This document shows positions 24,718 through 35,135 of a stretch of DNA of 63,074 nt, in pieces; position 1 is the first letter of the stretch; each line of letters opens with the position of its first letter. The position numbers were made by a program, and so were the translations under genes. The stretch is taken from the NCBI RefSeq assembly GCF_001467625.1, contig NZ_LNYB01000021.1:1-63074 (forward strand). Direction: 5' to 3'. The stretch comes from Legionella feeleii (GTDB lineage: Bacteria > Pseudomonadota > Gammaproteobacteria > Legionellales > Legionellaceae). The notes beneath the pieces were generated by a model, which was given only the letters and a program-made list of their open reading frames with translations, had not been told where the DNA came from and searched no databases.

Positions 24718-26808
24718 TTAATTCAAAGTCAATCCCTGCAGTTCCTTAGCCACAGTATTGAGTTCTTGCTCCTCTGCCGTTATCTCACGTGAGAAGAAGC
24801 CGAAGTTGCCTACTAACCGGCTGATAGTATTACAGAGTCGAGTAACAGAGGTGATGTTGGAAAATATTTCTGACCAGCCGGAATTCTCTGTTAATAAAGG
24901 TTTTTCCCCTTCACAAGCCCTATGGCACTTCTGTTTAAATTGCTCCCCGTCTATTATCTTGGCAATAAAAAAATCATGACCTGCTGACAACAAAGCGTCA
25001 TGCAGTTTGATAGCTCGATCTCTGGTTTCCTTGCCAGTGGACATATCAATGAGTCTCGTGTTAATTCTAAATAAAACGTCTTTAAATTTTTCTTCTGCAA
25101 GTGCTAAAGGAGCAATTTCCTGCACAGGGGGTTCACTCTCATTCCCAAGCTCGTCAGGCAACGCCTCCTGAGTTACTTGATTCCCAAGCTCAGCAGCCAA
25201 TTCCTGAATTACCTCCTCTTCATTGACAGTGGTATTCTCAGCTACATATTTTTTTATACCTTGGATAACCTTCGCATGAGTTTCATAGCATGGTGTCAGA
25301 ATTAATTTCTCGCCTCTTTGATCTTCAGAGAGTACTTGGATTACAGGAAGACTCCTCAAAGATAATTCATCGAGCTCATACGCATAGCTAAACATTCCAT
25401 CTTCTGGCCAACATAGTAATTTTTGGCTGGCCAAACGACATCTCAAATTGTAATCGACTTGCTGAGTATCAACCACAACATTGATATGAGTAAGGGGTTG
25501 TTTAAAGCTATTTAGCTTATCGACAATTTTTTCAAAACGTTTTAAATCATGGGCTAATGTATGTTCCGTATCTACAAGTTCGATATAGGAAACCCTTTTT
25601 TCAGCCCTAACCAGCCTGGATTGATTATTCGCTGCGATAGCATCCAGAAGAATTTCAAAGTCAGGATGATTGATAACGTCAGAATTTAATCGTAATCGCC
25701 TTATACCAACGTTTTTCTCAAGAATACGGGCTAAAGTCGTGAAAAACATTTCTGTAGCTTCTAACTGAGATAAATCCAGGCAAGTGATACTCTTATTATT
25801 TTGTAAAGAGACTTCCAATAAAGCCAAATTGCATGGCGGTAAAGAAAGTGTTTGCAACTTGCAATCCTCAATCGCCAAGACTTCTGATAATCGCTTTATT
25901 TGTTCATCGGTTAGTGCCGAATTAACATCAAAATTTCTCAGATAAGCAGTAGGCGCTGATTGGGTTGAAACGCTACTCTTTTTAGCTTTAGCATCGGAGC
26001 GGATTTTCTCCAGCGTACTATCAAATAATGCCTCCAAATATAATCTTATAATTTCATCCCTTATGCTAAACAGATCAATTACCTTGGCATTCAGTGGTAT
26101 TTTACCAATCAATTTTTGTTGAATTTCAACAGGAAGTTCCTCTGGACTAATTAGAAATTGACAACCTCGGGCAGCGGCTTGCTCATCCTCTACCAAACGA
26201 TAAAGTTGTCCTAATGTAAAATGTTCCAGGAGCAAGTGAGTATTTCTTGCATCAATTAAAAGAATGGTTCCATTTCTAAGAATGCTTAAAATGGCTTCAA
26301 ATACTTTATCATCTTTTTTTTTAAATAATGGGATAGCTCGAATAATTAGGGCTTCAAGATCTGCCTTTGAAGCAATGGCGAGCAGGATATCATGGGGCAG
26401 ATTGGTTTTTGCCTGTGTTCTTCGGCGATGTAAAGGCATAGGTGCTCGTCTCAGTGTAGGTTTTCCCTCTGAAACGATATTTATCAATTCGTTATTGTTT
26501 GATAGGTTTAATGTCCTGATAGAGTGGGCTGATTTGATTAACGGCAGTAACGATTTAACCGGAAGGTCAATTCCACTTAAATCCAGATCTTCCCAGACCG
26601 GATTACCAGATAGTAGCTTTGTCATCCACTCTGCAAATTTAGTAGTATTTTGCGGGGAAGTCACTGCGTAATTGATTTTTAATTTTTTGAACTGTCTTAT
26701 TTGATGCTGAATAGATGGTTCATCTTTTTCTAGATCGCTATCTACAATGGTTATCCAACAAAGGCCATCTTTATCTGCCTTTTCCAGGGTTTCAAGGTTT
26801 AAGGGCAT
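24718..26808 (-). CDS. LRR-like effector-type protein
   Basis: 696 aa from ATG 26808, preceded by AAGAGAAAA (the frame opens with TTG at 26868). Residues ~60-130 contain LRR-like text (VWEDLDLSGIDLPVKSLLPLIKSAHSIRTLNLSNN), and a second LRR block at ~310-390 (LQTLSLPPCNLALLEVSLQN, ITCLDLSQLE, IRRLRLNSD). Between them is a helical region. Around 540-570 is an acidic segment with a near-duplication (ELAAELGNQ, LPDELGNES). The C-terminal ~110 residues are helical with a pattern (RAIKLHDALLSAGHDFF ... NSGWSEIFSNI) that I have the impression recurs in Legionella effector C-termini. No signal peptide. Function unknown. Confidence 0.7.
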   Translation of the reverse strand: MPLNLETLEKADKDGLCWITIVDSDLEKDEPSIQHQIRQFKKLKINYAVTSPQNTTKFAEWMTKLLSGNPVWEDLDLSGIDLPVKSLLPLIKSAHSIRTLNLSNNNELINIVSEGKPTLRRAPMPLHRRRTQAKTNLPHDILLAIASKADLEALIIRAIPLFKKKDDKVFEAILSILRNGTILLIDARNTHLLLEHFTLGQLYRLVEDEQAAARGCQFLISPEELPVEIQQKLIGKIPLNAKVIDLFSIRDEIIRLYLEALFDSTLEKIRSDAKAKKSSVSTQSAPTAYLRNFDVNSALTDEQIKRLSEVLAIEDCKLQTLSLPPCNLALLEVSLQNNKSITCLDLSQLEATEMFFTTLARILEKNVGIRRLRLNSDVINHPDFEILLDAIAANNQSRLVRAEKRVSYIELVDTEHTLAHDLKRFEKIVDKLNSFKQPLTHINVVVDTQQVDYNLRCRLASQKLLCWPEDGMFSYAYELDELSLRSLPVIQVLSEDQRGEKLILTPCYETHAKVIQGIKKYVAENTTVNEEEVIQELAAELGNQVTQEALPDELGNESEPPVQEIAPLALAEEKFKDVLFRINTRLIDMSTGKETRDRAIKLHDALLSAGHDFFIAKIIDGEQFKQKCHRACEGEKPLLTENSGWSEIFSNITSVTRLCNTISRLVGNFGFFSREITAEEQELNTVAKELQGLTLN

Positions 26809-26966
26809 TACTTTTCTCTTATTATTGACAACTAATCGTAAGGTGGACTCACTAATGACTTTTTTCAATTTTCACAAAGTGAGCAATTAAAGAAATTTTA
26901 ATCCACTGTTGACTGTATTAAAACATGATTCTATGCGCAAAAATAGTATTTTCCAGGCAATAAAGA

Positions 26967-27014
26967 GGCTGAAATTAATTTTTATCGTTGCCCAAAAATT
27001 CAAGCCTTGACCCA
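26967..27014. repeat. intergenic palindrome family, copy 9 (right half clear)
   Basis: The right half AAAATTCAAGCCTTGACCC matches the family; the left half is decayed. It is 24 bp past the stop of the minus-strand 77-aa gene. Confidence 0.5.
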
Positions 27015-27038
27015 TAGTTCAATCATCGTCATTCAAAG

Positions 27039-27272
27039 CTAACTCTCATCCAGTTCATCCAACAGTTTTGCAAACTCAGGATTCAAATCAATAGAGAAAT
27101 CTGACCATTCTTTTGGTTCCGGATATCGTTTTAAATAAGCAGTTTTTTGCTCTTCAGTCAGTGCATGCCAAAAAGGGCGCCAAACATAGTCCATCCAGGG
27201 CTGACCAGCCTCTCGCCAAAAAAAATCAAGGGGGCCAAATTCTGGATAGAGAATCCAGGGTGGTTCAATCAT
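27039..27272 (-). CDS. 77-aa Trp/Pro-rich hypothetical protein
   Basis: I chose ATG 27272 (MIEPPWILYPEFGPLDFFWR); a TTG at 27287 would add five residues. The product is small, aromatic and acidic, with WMDYVWRPFWHALTEEQK and an LNPEFAKLLDELDES tail. No domain recognised, no signal peptide. Composition and lack of a competing ORF support a real gene. A repeat copy follows its 3' end. Confidence 0.55.
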   Translation of the reverse strand: MIEPPWILYPEFGPLDFFWREAGQPWMDYVWRPFWHALTEEQKTAYLKRYPEPKEWSDFSIDLNPEFAKLLDELDES

Positions 27273-27548
27273 TTCAGTTTCTTTCAAATCAATGGTGGGG
27301 TATCGAATTGTAACTGATCATGGTGATGAAATGGACTTCCCTTCTCACAGGGGGGATAATATTAGTGCCAAGAGGCGTCTATTTCATTACACCAGCCCTT
27401 ATAAAGACATCAGGGGGAGGAAGTTTTCGCCTCTCAGGGGATATGAAGGATTGAATCAAATAGCAATATAAATTTGAAATTTTGTTTTTCTAAAATCCCT
27501 TATCTCCATCTATACTGAAAAAAACGATAAAATTAACATGGTACTGTT

Positions 27549-28970
27549 ATGCCTCCAAATACAAAAGTTAAAGAGTTTGCCGGGTCGAATACAAATTTTC
27601 AGCGCGTATTGGCAGGGAAAGTGACTGTCCAGGATTTCTTTACCAAGCCGGAATTTGCTGAAGACAAAGAAAAATTCATGAGTATCTATAAAGAAGCGAT
27701 AGGAGAACGTTCGCCGGATAGCCTTTTTAATGATGAAAGTGTAGCTGCAGCCTGGATTGCCAAGCTTAGATTTAATCAGCAGATGACTGATGAGCAGTTT
27801 ACAAAACTCATTAATCGCTCTGAAGAAATTTTTAAAGGCAATTTTGATGATTTAAACTTAACTTCGACGACCCCTGAAGAAAATGATAACTGCGCGATTA
27901 TGTGGGGCATTGAGGCGTTAAACGGGACTCAAGCCTTTGACTCCGGCGCAACCCGTGTCCGTTTACCAACGGGTGTCGCTCCTAAAATAGTCAAAGCTTT
28001 AGAAGATGGCGGTGCATTTGCCAGGGATAGTACCCATGCTACTGGCACAAAACTAGTCGATAAAGGCTTAGGTAAAGATATCGCTCAAGAATCTATGAGG
28101 GCCTTCACGCCGAGGGGAATGGGCGCTCTATTAGTTGTCCCTACTTCCCCCGATGGAAGTGGTACGATGGTCAAAACCCCCGACGCTCGTCTTAGCCCAC
28201 ATATAAAAAAGGGGGACTATGATTTGCTTTTAAAACGGGAAGACTATGGTTTTAACGATTCCATCACTCATAGCCTTGTCCATTCAAAAGTTGGTTTTTT
28301 AAATCATCTAAGAGAAATCAGAAGCCAATATCAAGAAGGAATAGCCCTGATTAGAAACAAATCAGATCTTGCTAGAGATGCCGAAGCAATCCATGGAAAA
28401 GGCCCTCAAATTCATAGAAAAGAACATTTAAGTGAACTTAAGGGACAGTCCAAGACCTTAATCGATATCCTTGAGGCAGGAAAAGAACAGGGATTATTTA
28501 GTGATTTTACAACGAAGTGGACTATCCGCATAAAATGGCCTCCTTTTGAGAAAAAAATCGTCTCAGCTGATCCGGACAGCCGGAAAGGGGTAGGGGATTT
28601 TTTACATCAAATAGCCGAAGCTGAAAAACAAAATCCCGAATTTGCAGAAAAAAATAAGAAAAACCTGAGCAAAGTTAGAGGATTATTACAACAAGCGGAA
28701 GAATTGCGTTCTGGTCCTTTTGAACGCTGCCGTGAAGGCAACGAAGTATTGGTAAACTGCGAGTCACATAAGGCTGTATTAGCTGATCCGATTGCCAAAA
28801 GTACCGATAACAAACCTGTTAATAGAGAAGAACTGGTTGAAGTCGGGATGGTATCGGAAACCGATCCCGAACTTAGTAAGGTAAATCAACAAACTCTGAA
28901 AGATTCTTTGCGGGATTTTAAAGAAGAGCAGGAGAATGTTTCTCAAGATACGCCTAAAAGCCATTTTTAG
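27549..28970 (+). CDS. 473-aa effector-like hypothetical protein
   Basis: 473 aa, ATG 27549, weak ribosome binding site. No signal peptide or membrane segment. N-terminal ~90 residues are helical (VTVQDFFTKPEFAEDKEKF). The middle (120-330) is mixed, with an SHSLVHSKVGFLNHL-like segment and Gly-rich loops. Residues 270-400 are helical. The C-terminus is hydrophilic and Glu-rich (LRDFKEEQENVSQDTPKS), as is common for Dot/Icm substrates. I recognise no enzymatic motif. A family palindrome follows 20 bp after the stop. Confidence 0.7.
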   Translation: MPPNTKVKEFAGSNTNFQRVLAGKVTVQDFFTKPEFAEDKEKFMSIYKEAIGERSPDSLFNDESVAAAWIAKLRFNQQMTDEQFTKLINRSEEIFKGNFDDLNLTSTTPEENDNCAIMWGIEALNGTQAFDSGATRVRLPTGVAPKIVKALEDGGAFARDSTHATGTKLVDKGLGKDIAQESMRAFTPRGMGALLVVPTSPDGSGTMVKTPDARLSPHIKKGDYDLLLKREDYGFNDSITHSLVHSKVGFLNHLREIRSQYQEGIALIRNKSDLARDAEAIHGKGPQIHRKEHLSELKGQSKTLIDILEAGKEQGLFSDFTTKWTIRIKWPPFEKKIVSADPDSRKGVGDFLHQIAEAEKQNPEFAEKNKKNLSKVRGLLQQAEELRSGPFERCREGNEVLVNCESHKAVLADPIAKSTDNKPVNREELVEVGMVSETDPELSKVNQQTLKDSLRDFKEEQENVSQDTPKSHF

Positions 28971-28989
28971 GACTACGCATACTAAATGC

Positions 28990-29036
28990 GGGGCAGGGCT
29001 TGAAGCTTGCGATAGTAAAAATTCAAGCCCTAATCC
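28990..29036. repeat. intergenic palindrome family, copy 10
   Basis: GGGGCAGGGCTTGAAGC, TTGCGATAGTAAAA, ATTCAAGCCCTAATCC. It begins 20 bp after the upstream stop. Confidence 0.75.
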
Positions 29037-29143
29037 AGGTATTCTGAGCTTTAAATTGATCATTCAATATGAGTTTTGTAGCTTTTGCATTTTGCAATGC
29101 AGCCAAATTTAATACCAATTACGCCTCATGTCTGTTAGGAGTA

Positions 29144-30346
29144 TTATTGCTTGATTAAGACTCCTTCATGGATCAAAGAGCTTGGATACAGGATTACTTC
29201 ATCGCCTGACTCTAAACCACTCTCTATTACTGCCTGATCCGGATTAGGGTGTTTAATAATTATTCTCTTCTTATAAGCTCTGTGTCCTTTCACAACATAA
29301 ACTGCCCAGTTTTCTTCGTCTCTAAATAAAGCACTCATAGGCACCACAAGAGAATGAGCCGACTCAAAAAGGACAATTTCTACATCTACCCTATAACCAT
29401 CTCCAAGATTCTTCCATAATTCGTAGGGTGTTGTTATATCAATAATGACATTGACCCGCTGCTCTTCTATTCCAAGCGCTGATATCTTCGTATAACCACT
29501 TGGTTCAACAACTCGTACACGACCTTCCAAAGGATAAGCCCCTCCCCACCGTCTTATCACTACTTTTGCATGGGGAGGAATTTGTGCTGCATCCTCGCTT
29601 AATATATCGGCTACGATTTCAAGACCTACAACATCAGCAATGTCCATAATTTTTGTACCAGGCTCAATTGTGGTTGCGCTTTTTTCGATGACTCTCAAAA
29701 TTGACCCGGTTACAGGAGAATGAATCTCGATCTTATCCTGGTGATTCTTTGTCTTGATATCTGTGCCCGAAAGGGATGCTTTAACTTTTAAAATGTAATG
29801 TTCTGTTGCATGTAACTTACGTAATACGGCATTATATTCTTTCTGTCTTAATTGATATTCCAATTGAGTATGTTCTAATTCTGTTTCCGAAACGAAGCCC
29901 TTTTTAGCCAGTGGTTCCTTTCTTTTTAAATCCGATTCGGCAGTCTTAAGTGCTGCTTCAGCACGAATCGACTCTGCTTTTGCCTGTTCATATAACGCTT
30001 CAGCGGTACCTAACTCCTCCTCTAACTCTTGTCTGGCTCGAATATCAAGCAAAACTGGGATTTTTGGCTTTATAGTAGCAATTACTTCATCTTTTTTTAC
30101 TTTATCGCCTTCAAGCCAATTAATGCGTATTAGTTCACCTGAAACTGGAGAAACAATAGTGTATATTTTTATAGCGCGTGTTTTTGCATCATCTTCAATA
30201 TACTGAATAAAGTGATCGTACTTTACTTTGGCTGTTTCAACCGGGATACCTTTATGAGAAAAGATCCAGAGGATAACACCAAAAAGGACAATGATTGCAA
30301 GTGAATATCCGATTAGTTTTTTTAAATTCAGGTTCATTATCTTCAT
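29144..30346 (-). CDS. HlyD-family periplasmic adaptor of an ABC exporter
   Basis: 400 aa. One N-terminal membrane anchor (LIGYSLAIIVLFGVILWIF, about 10-28), a split lipoyl/barrel-sandwich domain (VSPVSGELIRINWLEGDKV; IHSPVTGSILRV), a long coiled-coil hairpin (about 105-190) and C-terminal beta domains. It would link the permease to an outer-membrane channel or act as an adaptor. Its ATG shares one base with the permease stop (TAATG), so the three genes are one operon. No TolC-like gene is adjacent. Cargo unknown. Confidence 0.87.
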   Translation of the reverse strand: MKIMNLNLKKLIGYSLAIIVLFGVILWIFSHKGIPVETAKVKYDHFIQYIEDDAKTRAIKIYTIVSPVSGELIRINWLEGDKVKKDEVIATIKPKIPVLLDIRARQELEEELGTAEALYEQAKAESIRAEAALKTAESDLKRKEPLAKKGFVSETELEHTQLEYQLRQKEYNAVLRKLHATEHYILKVKASLSGTDIKTKNHQDKIEIHSPVTGSILRVIEKSATTIEPGTKIMDIADVVGLEIVADILSEDAAQIPPHAKVVIRRWGGAYPLEGRVRVVEPSGYTKISALGIEEQRVNVIIDITTPYELWKNLGDGYRVDVEIVLFESAHSLVVPMSALFRDEENWAVYVVKGHRAYKKRIIIKHPNPDQAVIESGLESGDEVILYPSSLIHEGVLIKQ

Positions 30347-32709
30347 TAGTCTGTTACCTTTAAGACAGAGGTCAAATTCAGATGGCTTGCTTTACGCTGA
30401 ATAATATAAAAACTAATTAAACTGGCAAAAAATATAACCATAATTGCGATAATATAGGTTTTAAGCTCTATAACAAATGGAATCTTAAACCAATCGGTTT
30501 GCATTAGTTGCAGTATAGACCAGGACAACAGGTACCCAGTGATTAATCCTAAAGGGATAGCAAGTACAATTTCAAACAGGTGATTTAAAATAAGTAACGT
30601 TGATACTTCCCCCTGAGTAAATCCTAAAACTTGTAATGTAGTTAACTCTCGTGCTCTTTCTGCTAAGGTAATACTCGCATTATTATAAACTACGCTAACC
30701 GCAATAATAATGGCAAAACCTGCAAGAATAGTTGTAAATACAAGGATATGTTTCGCAAAGGTTTCTTCAAATGTCTTAATGATCGATGTTTTAAAAGTAA
30801 TAGTACCTATCTTGGGTATTTCTTTTACCTTTTTATATAAATTTTTGACATATTTTGTGTCTACAGTAATGGCTGCTGAGTTGATTAACCGATCCTCATT
30901 TAATAAATGATTGAGTGCTTCAATTTTCATATAAGCAAACATTCCTACATAGTCATTTATAATTCCTTGGACTTCCAATTGAGTTTTTGCTTTGTTCCCT
31001 TCGAGTAGTTCAATCCCAAGCTTATCACCAATAGCCAAATGCAGTCGTTCTGCTAACCCTTCGCTGATTAACAAGGCATGTTTGGGAATATTCATTGGAT
31101 TAAGATTTTTGTCTAATAATAGTTTCAGTTTGTTATTTTCAGGGATACCAAACACCGAGGACAAGTCACTGCGATGTTGGTAGGTTAGTCGAGCAGGTAC
31201 AACACGATAACCTTCGCTATTGGTGACCCCCACAATTTTATTCAATTCCATTAAAGCTATTTTATTAACGGGATTAATAAAGCTAACGGCAGCATGTTCA
31301 CGTTGCGCCATTATAAATTGAGTATTTATGAGATAACGTATAGCATCTTGCCAAAATAATCCCAGTATTACGATAGCCATTGCCAATGCAATACCTACGC
31401 ATGTCAATATTGTGCGTAAAAAATGGCGGAAAATGTACCGGTACACCATTTTTACACTACTGGGAAGTCGGGAAAAAAGGTTAATTTTTTCAATCATGGT
31501 TGCTCGATACATCATAGGGGTTGGCGGTTTCATCGCGACAGCAGGCATAAGATTTATTACCTGATGAATTGCTCGCAATGCCCCCAAAATAGCAGCTAAA
31601 AAACAAATTAAGACGCCAATGATGGCTGCAAGATAGGAAAAAATATAGGGGAATTTAGGGAATCTAAAATATTCGGTATATAGCTGGGTCATCAAGTTAC
31701 CAAACCATGCTCCTAATGACACCCCTCCAAGTGCTCCAATAAAAATAATAATCAGGATTATTTTAATATAATGATAGGCAATAGCTAAATCACGGTAACC
31801 TAAAGCCTTTAACGTTGCTATTTGCTCGCGCTCCTTACTTATTAAACGTCCTGTAACTAAATTTAATAAAAATGCTGCCACTATTAAAAAAACAGGGGGG
31901 ATATAAGTTGCAATAATTTTTTGCTGTTTTATTTCATTCGTTATAAAGCGATCGGATATTTGATCTTTGCGTGTATAGCTAATAGTTAAACCATAAGAAT
32001 GAAAAATTCTTTCTAATTGAGTTATTACAAATTGTTCTGAGGCATTTGGTGCCAGTTTAATACTAATGTCATTAAAAGCATCCTGCATTCCAAATGCGGC
32101 ACTTAACGCCTTTCGATTCATCCAGAAAACACCGAAATGCCGATTGTCTGGAAGCAAATCTTCCCCGCGGATGGCATATACATACTCGGGTGATAAAACA
32201 ATACCAACAATTTTTAGCTTTTCTCTATACTCATTTAATAATGCAATAATACTATCACCAGGTTTTAAATGATGACTCTTCGCAAAACTTTCATTGACTA
32301 ATATCTCATCGTGGCGATTCTCGGCGGGCAGCCTTCCCTGGTGCAAAAATAATTGATTAAGAGCAGAGGTTTTATCAGATATTGATATAAAACGACCCAC
32401 AGCAGGCTCGGGCATCCAAGGCAAGTCAAGTACGACATCTTCGACAATCCGGGTTTCCACTTGGGAGACCCCCGAAATTTCTGTTATACGCTTTTCCAAA
32501 TAGTTCGGTGCTCTTTCCAATGAGGCAAATACATCCGCAAAATGATAATTTGAATAAAAATCCTGTTGCGCATTTTTCAAAGATACATAGGTATTAACTG
32601 ATGCGAGTAAGACACTAACCCCACTGCAAACCACCAGGGCGATAGTAATAATTTGACTTTTTAGTTTGATAACATCACGCCATAATTTTTTGTTTAATAC
32701 CGTTACCAT
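30346..32709 (-). CDS. ABC transporter permease, FtsX/MacB type
   Basis: 787 aa. Two FtsX-like membrane modules: N-terminal helix (~15-38), periplasmic MacB-PCD-like domain (~45-260), helices at ~275-385; then a second repeat with helix ~435-460, periplasmic domain and helices ~665-780. This large 8-10 helix form is typical of LolC/DevC-like exporters that use ATP-driven transmission rather than classical transport. The gene overlaps the ATPase stop by 7 bp and the adaptor start by one base. Substrate (lipid, peptide, lipoprotein) cannot be told. Confidence 0.88.
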   Translation of the reverse strand: MVTVLNKKLWRDVIKLKSQIITIALVVCSGVSVLLASVNTYVSLKNAQQDFYSNYHFADVFASLERAPNYLEKRITEISGVSQVETRIVEDVVLDLPWMPEPAVGRFISISDKTSALNQLFLHQGRLPAENRHDEILVNESFAKSHHLKPGDSIIALLNEYREKLKIVGIVLSPEYVYAIRGEDLLPDNRHFGVFWMNRKALSAAFGMQDAFNDISIKLAPNASEQFVITQLERIFHSYGLTISYTRKDQISDRFITNEIKQQKIIATYIPPVFLIVAAFLLNLVTGRLISKEREQIATLKALGYRDLAIAYHYIKIILIIIFIGALGGVSLGAWFGNLMTQLYTEYFRFPKFPYIFSYLAAIIGVLICFLAAILGALRAIHQVINLMPAVAMKPPTPMMYRATMIEKINLFSRLPSSVKMVYRYIFRHFLRTILTCVGIALAMAIVILGLFWQDAIRYLINTQFIMAQREHAAVSFINPVNKIALMELNKIVGVTNSEGYRVVPARLTYQHRSDLSSVFGIPENNKLKLLLDKNLNPMNIPKHALLISEGLAERLHLAIGDKLGIELLEGNKAKTQLEVQGIINDYVGMFAYMKIEALNHLLNEDRLINSAAITVDTKYVKNLYKKVKEIPKIGTITFKTSIIKTFEETFAKHILVFTTILAGFAIIIAVSVVYNNASITLAERARELTTLQVLGFTQGEVSTLLILNHLFEIVLAIPLGLITGYLLSWSILQLMQTDWFKIPFVIELKTYIIAIMVIFFASLISFYIIQRKASHLNLTSVLKVTD

Positions 32710-33413
32710 TCTAATTCTTCTGGCTTGCGCTTGGATTTATTTTTTAATATTTTACTGATTGAACCATCGGCTATATAAATTACTCGATCAGCCATCTCAC
32801 TGATCACGATATTATGGGTAATAATGACGACTGTGGTATTCAACTTCTTATTAGCTAATGCAAGGGTTCCTAAAACAATTTTACCGGTTTCACAATCAAG
32901 TGCTCCTGTAGGCTCATCACATAGAAGAACATCTGGATTCTTGGCTATAGCTCGAGCTATTGCAACGCGCTGTTGTTCCCCTCCAGATAATTGCGAAGGG
33001 AAATGGTTCATGCGATTTTCCAAACCAAGCAATTTAATTGCATCTTGAGGAGGCATTGGATTATCTGCAATTTCGGTAACAATAGAAACATTCTCTAAAG
33101 CAGTAAGGTTGGAAATCAGATTATAAAATTGAAAAACAAATCCTATATGCTCGCGTCGATATCGGGTTAAATCATGTTGGCTCGATGAAGTGATAGTATG
33201 ATCTTTGTAAATTACTTCGCCAGACGAAGGAACATCCAAGCCACCTATAATGTTTAAGAGCGTAGACTTACCACTGCCAGAGGGCCCTAAAAATACGACT
33301 AGCTCTCCTTGATATAAGTCAAGGCTAACGCATCGCAATGCATGGATAACTACCTCACCCATTAAATAGGTTTTAGTTAAATTTCGAATAATAAATGCTG
33401 GAATTTGTGCCAT
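32703..33413 (-). CDS. ABC transporter ATP-binding protein (LolD/MacB class)
   Basis: 236 aa. Walker [10 protein letters not shown] (43-51), Q-loop FVFQFYNL, signature LSGGEQQR, Walker [14 protein letters not shown] and the switch His in VIITHN are all intact. The LolD/MacB class is indicated by TGALD and the spacing. It drives the permease and adaptor encoded downstream in the same operon. ATG 33413; a short promoter region lies upstream. It lacks the N-terminal C39 peptidase that double-glycine peptide exporters carry. Confidence 0.92.
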   Translation of the reverse strand: MAQIPAFIIRNLTKTYLMGEVVIHALRCVSLDLYQGELVVFLGPSGSGKSTLLNIIGGLDVPSSGEVIYKDHTITSSSQHDLTRYRREHIGFVFQFYNLISNLTALENVSIVTEIADNPMPPQDAIKLLGLENRMNHFPSQLSGGEQQRVAIARAIAKNPDVLLCDEPTGALDCETGKIVLGTLALANKKLNTTVVIITHNIVISEMADRVIYIADGSISKILKNKSKRKPEELEW

Positions 33414-33931
33414 TAAAAATCCATTGATCAGTTAATATTGTCTTTAGGATTCCCCACTGATTGTAATCATTTGTATCAAGTTGTTTTTTGTTAATTGCAT
33501 TTAATTATTATCTGAATAGAGTTTTGCCAAAATTCGGCAATTATTCAAGGTGAAATGACCACACCTACGACTATATAGAATATACTGCTACGAGTTCAAT
33601 CCAGTCTATTTGCAGATAGCAAGAGGCGGCGTGGTCTTATTTCAATCCCCTTATGATCAGACCTATTTATTTCAAAATGGGGTGCTTGGTGATTGATTAT
33701 CGACAAATGCGGCTTAAACCATAGCAGTTTGGTTTTGGAGCACGAATACACGGATTACGCTATGTGCCATCAAGGCTTTGGTGGCTGATAGCCCAAAAAT
33801 AACCCCCCTTTTTGAAAACTAACAGCTATCCATCTTTTCTTTTTTTTTACAAAGTTTACAAATCAGTTGCATTCATTACGTAATCATTCCTGGTTATTAT
33901 GTAAAGGATTTTTACTAAATAGGAGTTGATA
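33414..33931. other. 518-bp divergent intergenic region
   Basis: It separates the ABC operon from the next plus-strand gene. A hairpin TTTTGCC/GGCAATT (about 33531-33544) is present. Short open stretches (one ends RYVPSRLWWLIAQK near 33798) lack starts. No RNA gene recognised. Confidence 0.4.
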
Positions 33932-34609
33932 ATGGGTCTGTTGAAAACTGCAAAAGAAGGTTTAAACAGTTTATTAGGCGGTGCTAAAGTTACGCTCGAC
34001 GAAACTTCAAGCGGCCTAAAAAGTTCCGTTGAAAGTTTTATTGGTGATATCGTAATTAGAAGCACTTTCAATCGCGCAAAAACTGGTATTTTAAGTATCT
34101 TGAGTGAAGACAGTCCTTCTCCTGCAAGGCTTGCGAAAAAATCAGAACCTACTGCTGACGCTCTTCCCACGGTCCCTGCTGTAACAAGCAGTAATGATTT
34201 AATGGCCAGGTTAATGGGTAATTTCTCTGAGCCCTTAGCACAAGCTGCCAAAAAAATGGCTGTGCAATTTGATGACACGCTTACCAATGTAGGTGATGAG
34301 ATCACCAGGGGGTTAAAGCGTACCATTAAATCAAAGGTTGAAAGCATTCAAGCGGATGATGTAGTGAATGGTCTTTCCCAATTCCTTAACGGCTCTTTAC
34401 AAAAATTGAGCGGGGAAGAAGGGCTTCAAGATAAAAAAGAAGGTGAAAATTCAACGTTCAATCTCAATGGAACTATCCAAATGTTTGGATGGGTCTTGAT
34501 GTCTGTCGGAACGTTGTTGCTGGCTGGCGGCTTAAATCAGGGAATTTTAAACCCCACACCTGTTCAACCTGAACCCGTTCAAGAAGAGGCGCCAAGATTC
34601 TCCTGCTAA
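33932..34609 (+). CDS. hypothetical protein with C-terminal membrane segment
   Basis: 225 aa; ATG 33932 with Shine-Dalgarno AGGAG. Begins MGLLKTAKEGLNSLLGGAKV, an amphipathic start, and is followed by hydrophilic helices (35-185). Residues ~187-205 (MFGWVLMSVGTLLLAGGL) form one hydrophobic helix near the C-terminus, and the protein ends Pro-rich with a terminal Cys (APRFSC). This is tail-anchor-like, a layout seen in some secreted effectors and in apoptosis- or phage-related proteins. No family recognised. Followed by a short AGGGTCAA palindrome. Confidence 0.65.
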   Translation: MGLLKTAKEGLNSLLGGAKVTLDETSSGLKSSVESFIGDIVIRSTFNRAKTGILSILSEDSPSPARLAKKSEPTADALPTVPAVTSSNDLMARLMGNFSEPLAQAAKKMAVQFDDTLTNVGDEITRGLKRTIKSKVESIQADDVVNGLSQFLNGSLQKLSGEEGLQDKKEGENSTFNLNGTIQMFGWVLMSVGTLLLAGGLNQGILNPTPVQPEPVQEEAPRFSC

Positions 34610-34616
34610 TTCCACA

Positions 34617-34678
34617 GGGTCAAGTCCCCCATAAAATGGATTTTAGGTGAAAATAAAAATTATTATTGATTTGACCCT
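34617..34678. repeat. intergenic palindrome family, copy 11 (divergent)
   Basis: Outer arms AGGGTCAA (34617-34624) and TTGACCCT (34671-34678) match the outer family arms but the interior differs. It begins 7 bp after the stop codon. Confidence 0.5.
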
Positions 34679-34857
34679 AATTTTTCGAATGAACACTCAG
34701 ACCAGTTCACTTGAGGTTGTCAAGCAAATGCATGTACTCAGTTAATCAATGTTCTGCATACTGGTTCAAATTGATTTGGATTTGCTACAGGTTGTCCCAG
34801 CCCTCCGGAACTTGCTCTTTTCACTGCTATAAATCGTTAACTCCAATCACCTCTCTT

Positions 34858-35025
34858 TCATTCCTTCCTATTCTTTTTATGCTCATCGAAGAAACGTATA
34901 ATATCATCTGGATCAATTTTAAGGTCTGGAAACCCCTGTCTGCCTCCGGAAATATTCTTTAAATCCTCTTTTTTTACAGTTTCTTTATTTCTATTTTTTG
35001 AAGGTTGTTTTGAAGACTTTTTCAT
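34858..35025 (-). CDS. double-glycine leader peptide B (paralogue of 11664-11840)
   Basis: 55 aa, ATG 35025 after TATAGGACAACATC. The leader reads MKKSSKQPSKNRNKETVK then KEDLKNISGG (Gly-Gly at 27-28), nearly the same as peptide A (MK-S-x-x-x-PSKN ... EDLKNISGG). The core (29-55) is RQGFPDLKIDPDDIIRFFDE followed by HKKNRKE, without Cys. The ~35 bp upstream also match peptide A. This supports a real gene family despite its size. It lies 1.4 kb from the start of the ABC/HlyD operon, with one gene between; whether that exporter handles it is unknown. Confidence 0.7.
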   Translation of the reverse strand: MKKSSKQPSKNRNKETVKKEDLKNISGGRQGFPDLKIDPDDIIRFFDEHKKNRKE

Positions 35026-35135
35026 GATGTTGTCCTATAAAAAGAAAGGTATTTTTTAATCATAGTCTATATTTTCAACAAAGGCTGAGGCACTGGCCGC
35101 AATCGAGGTGCACCTCTAGCAAGTTTTTGAGGCAT

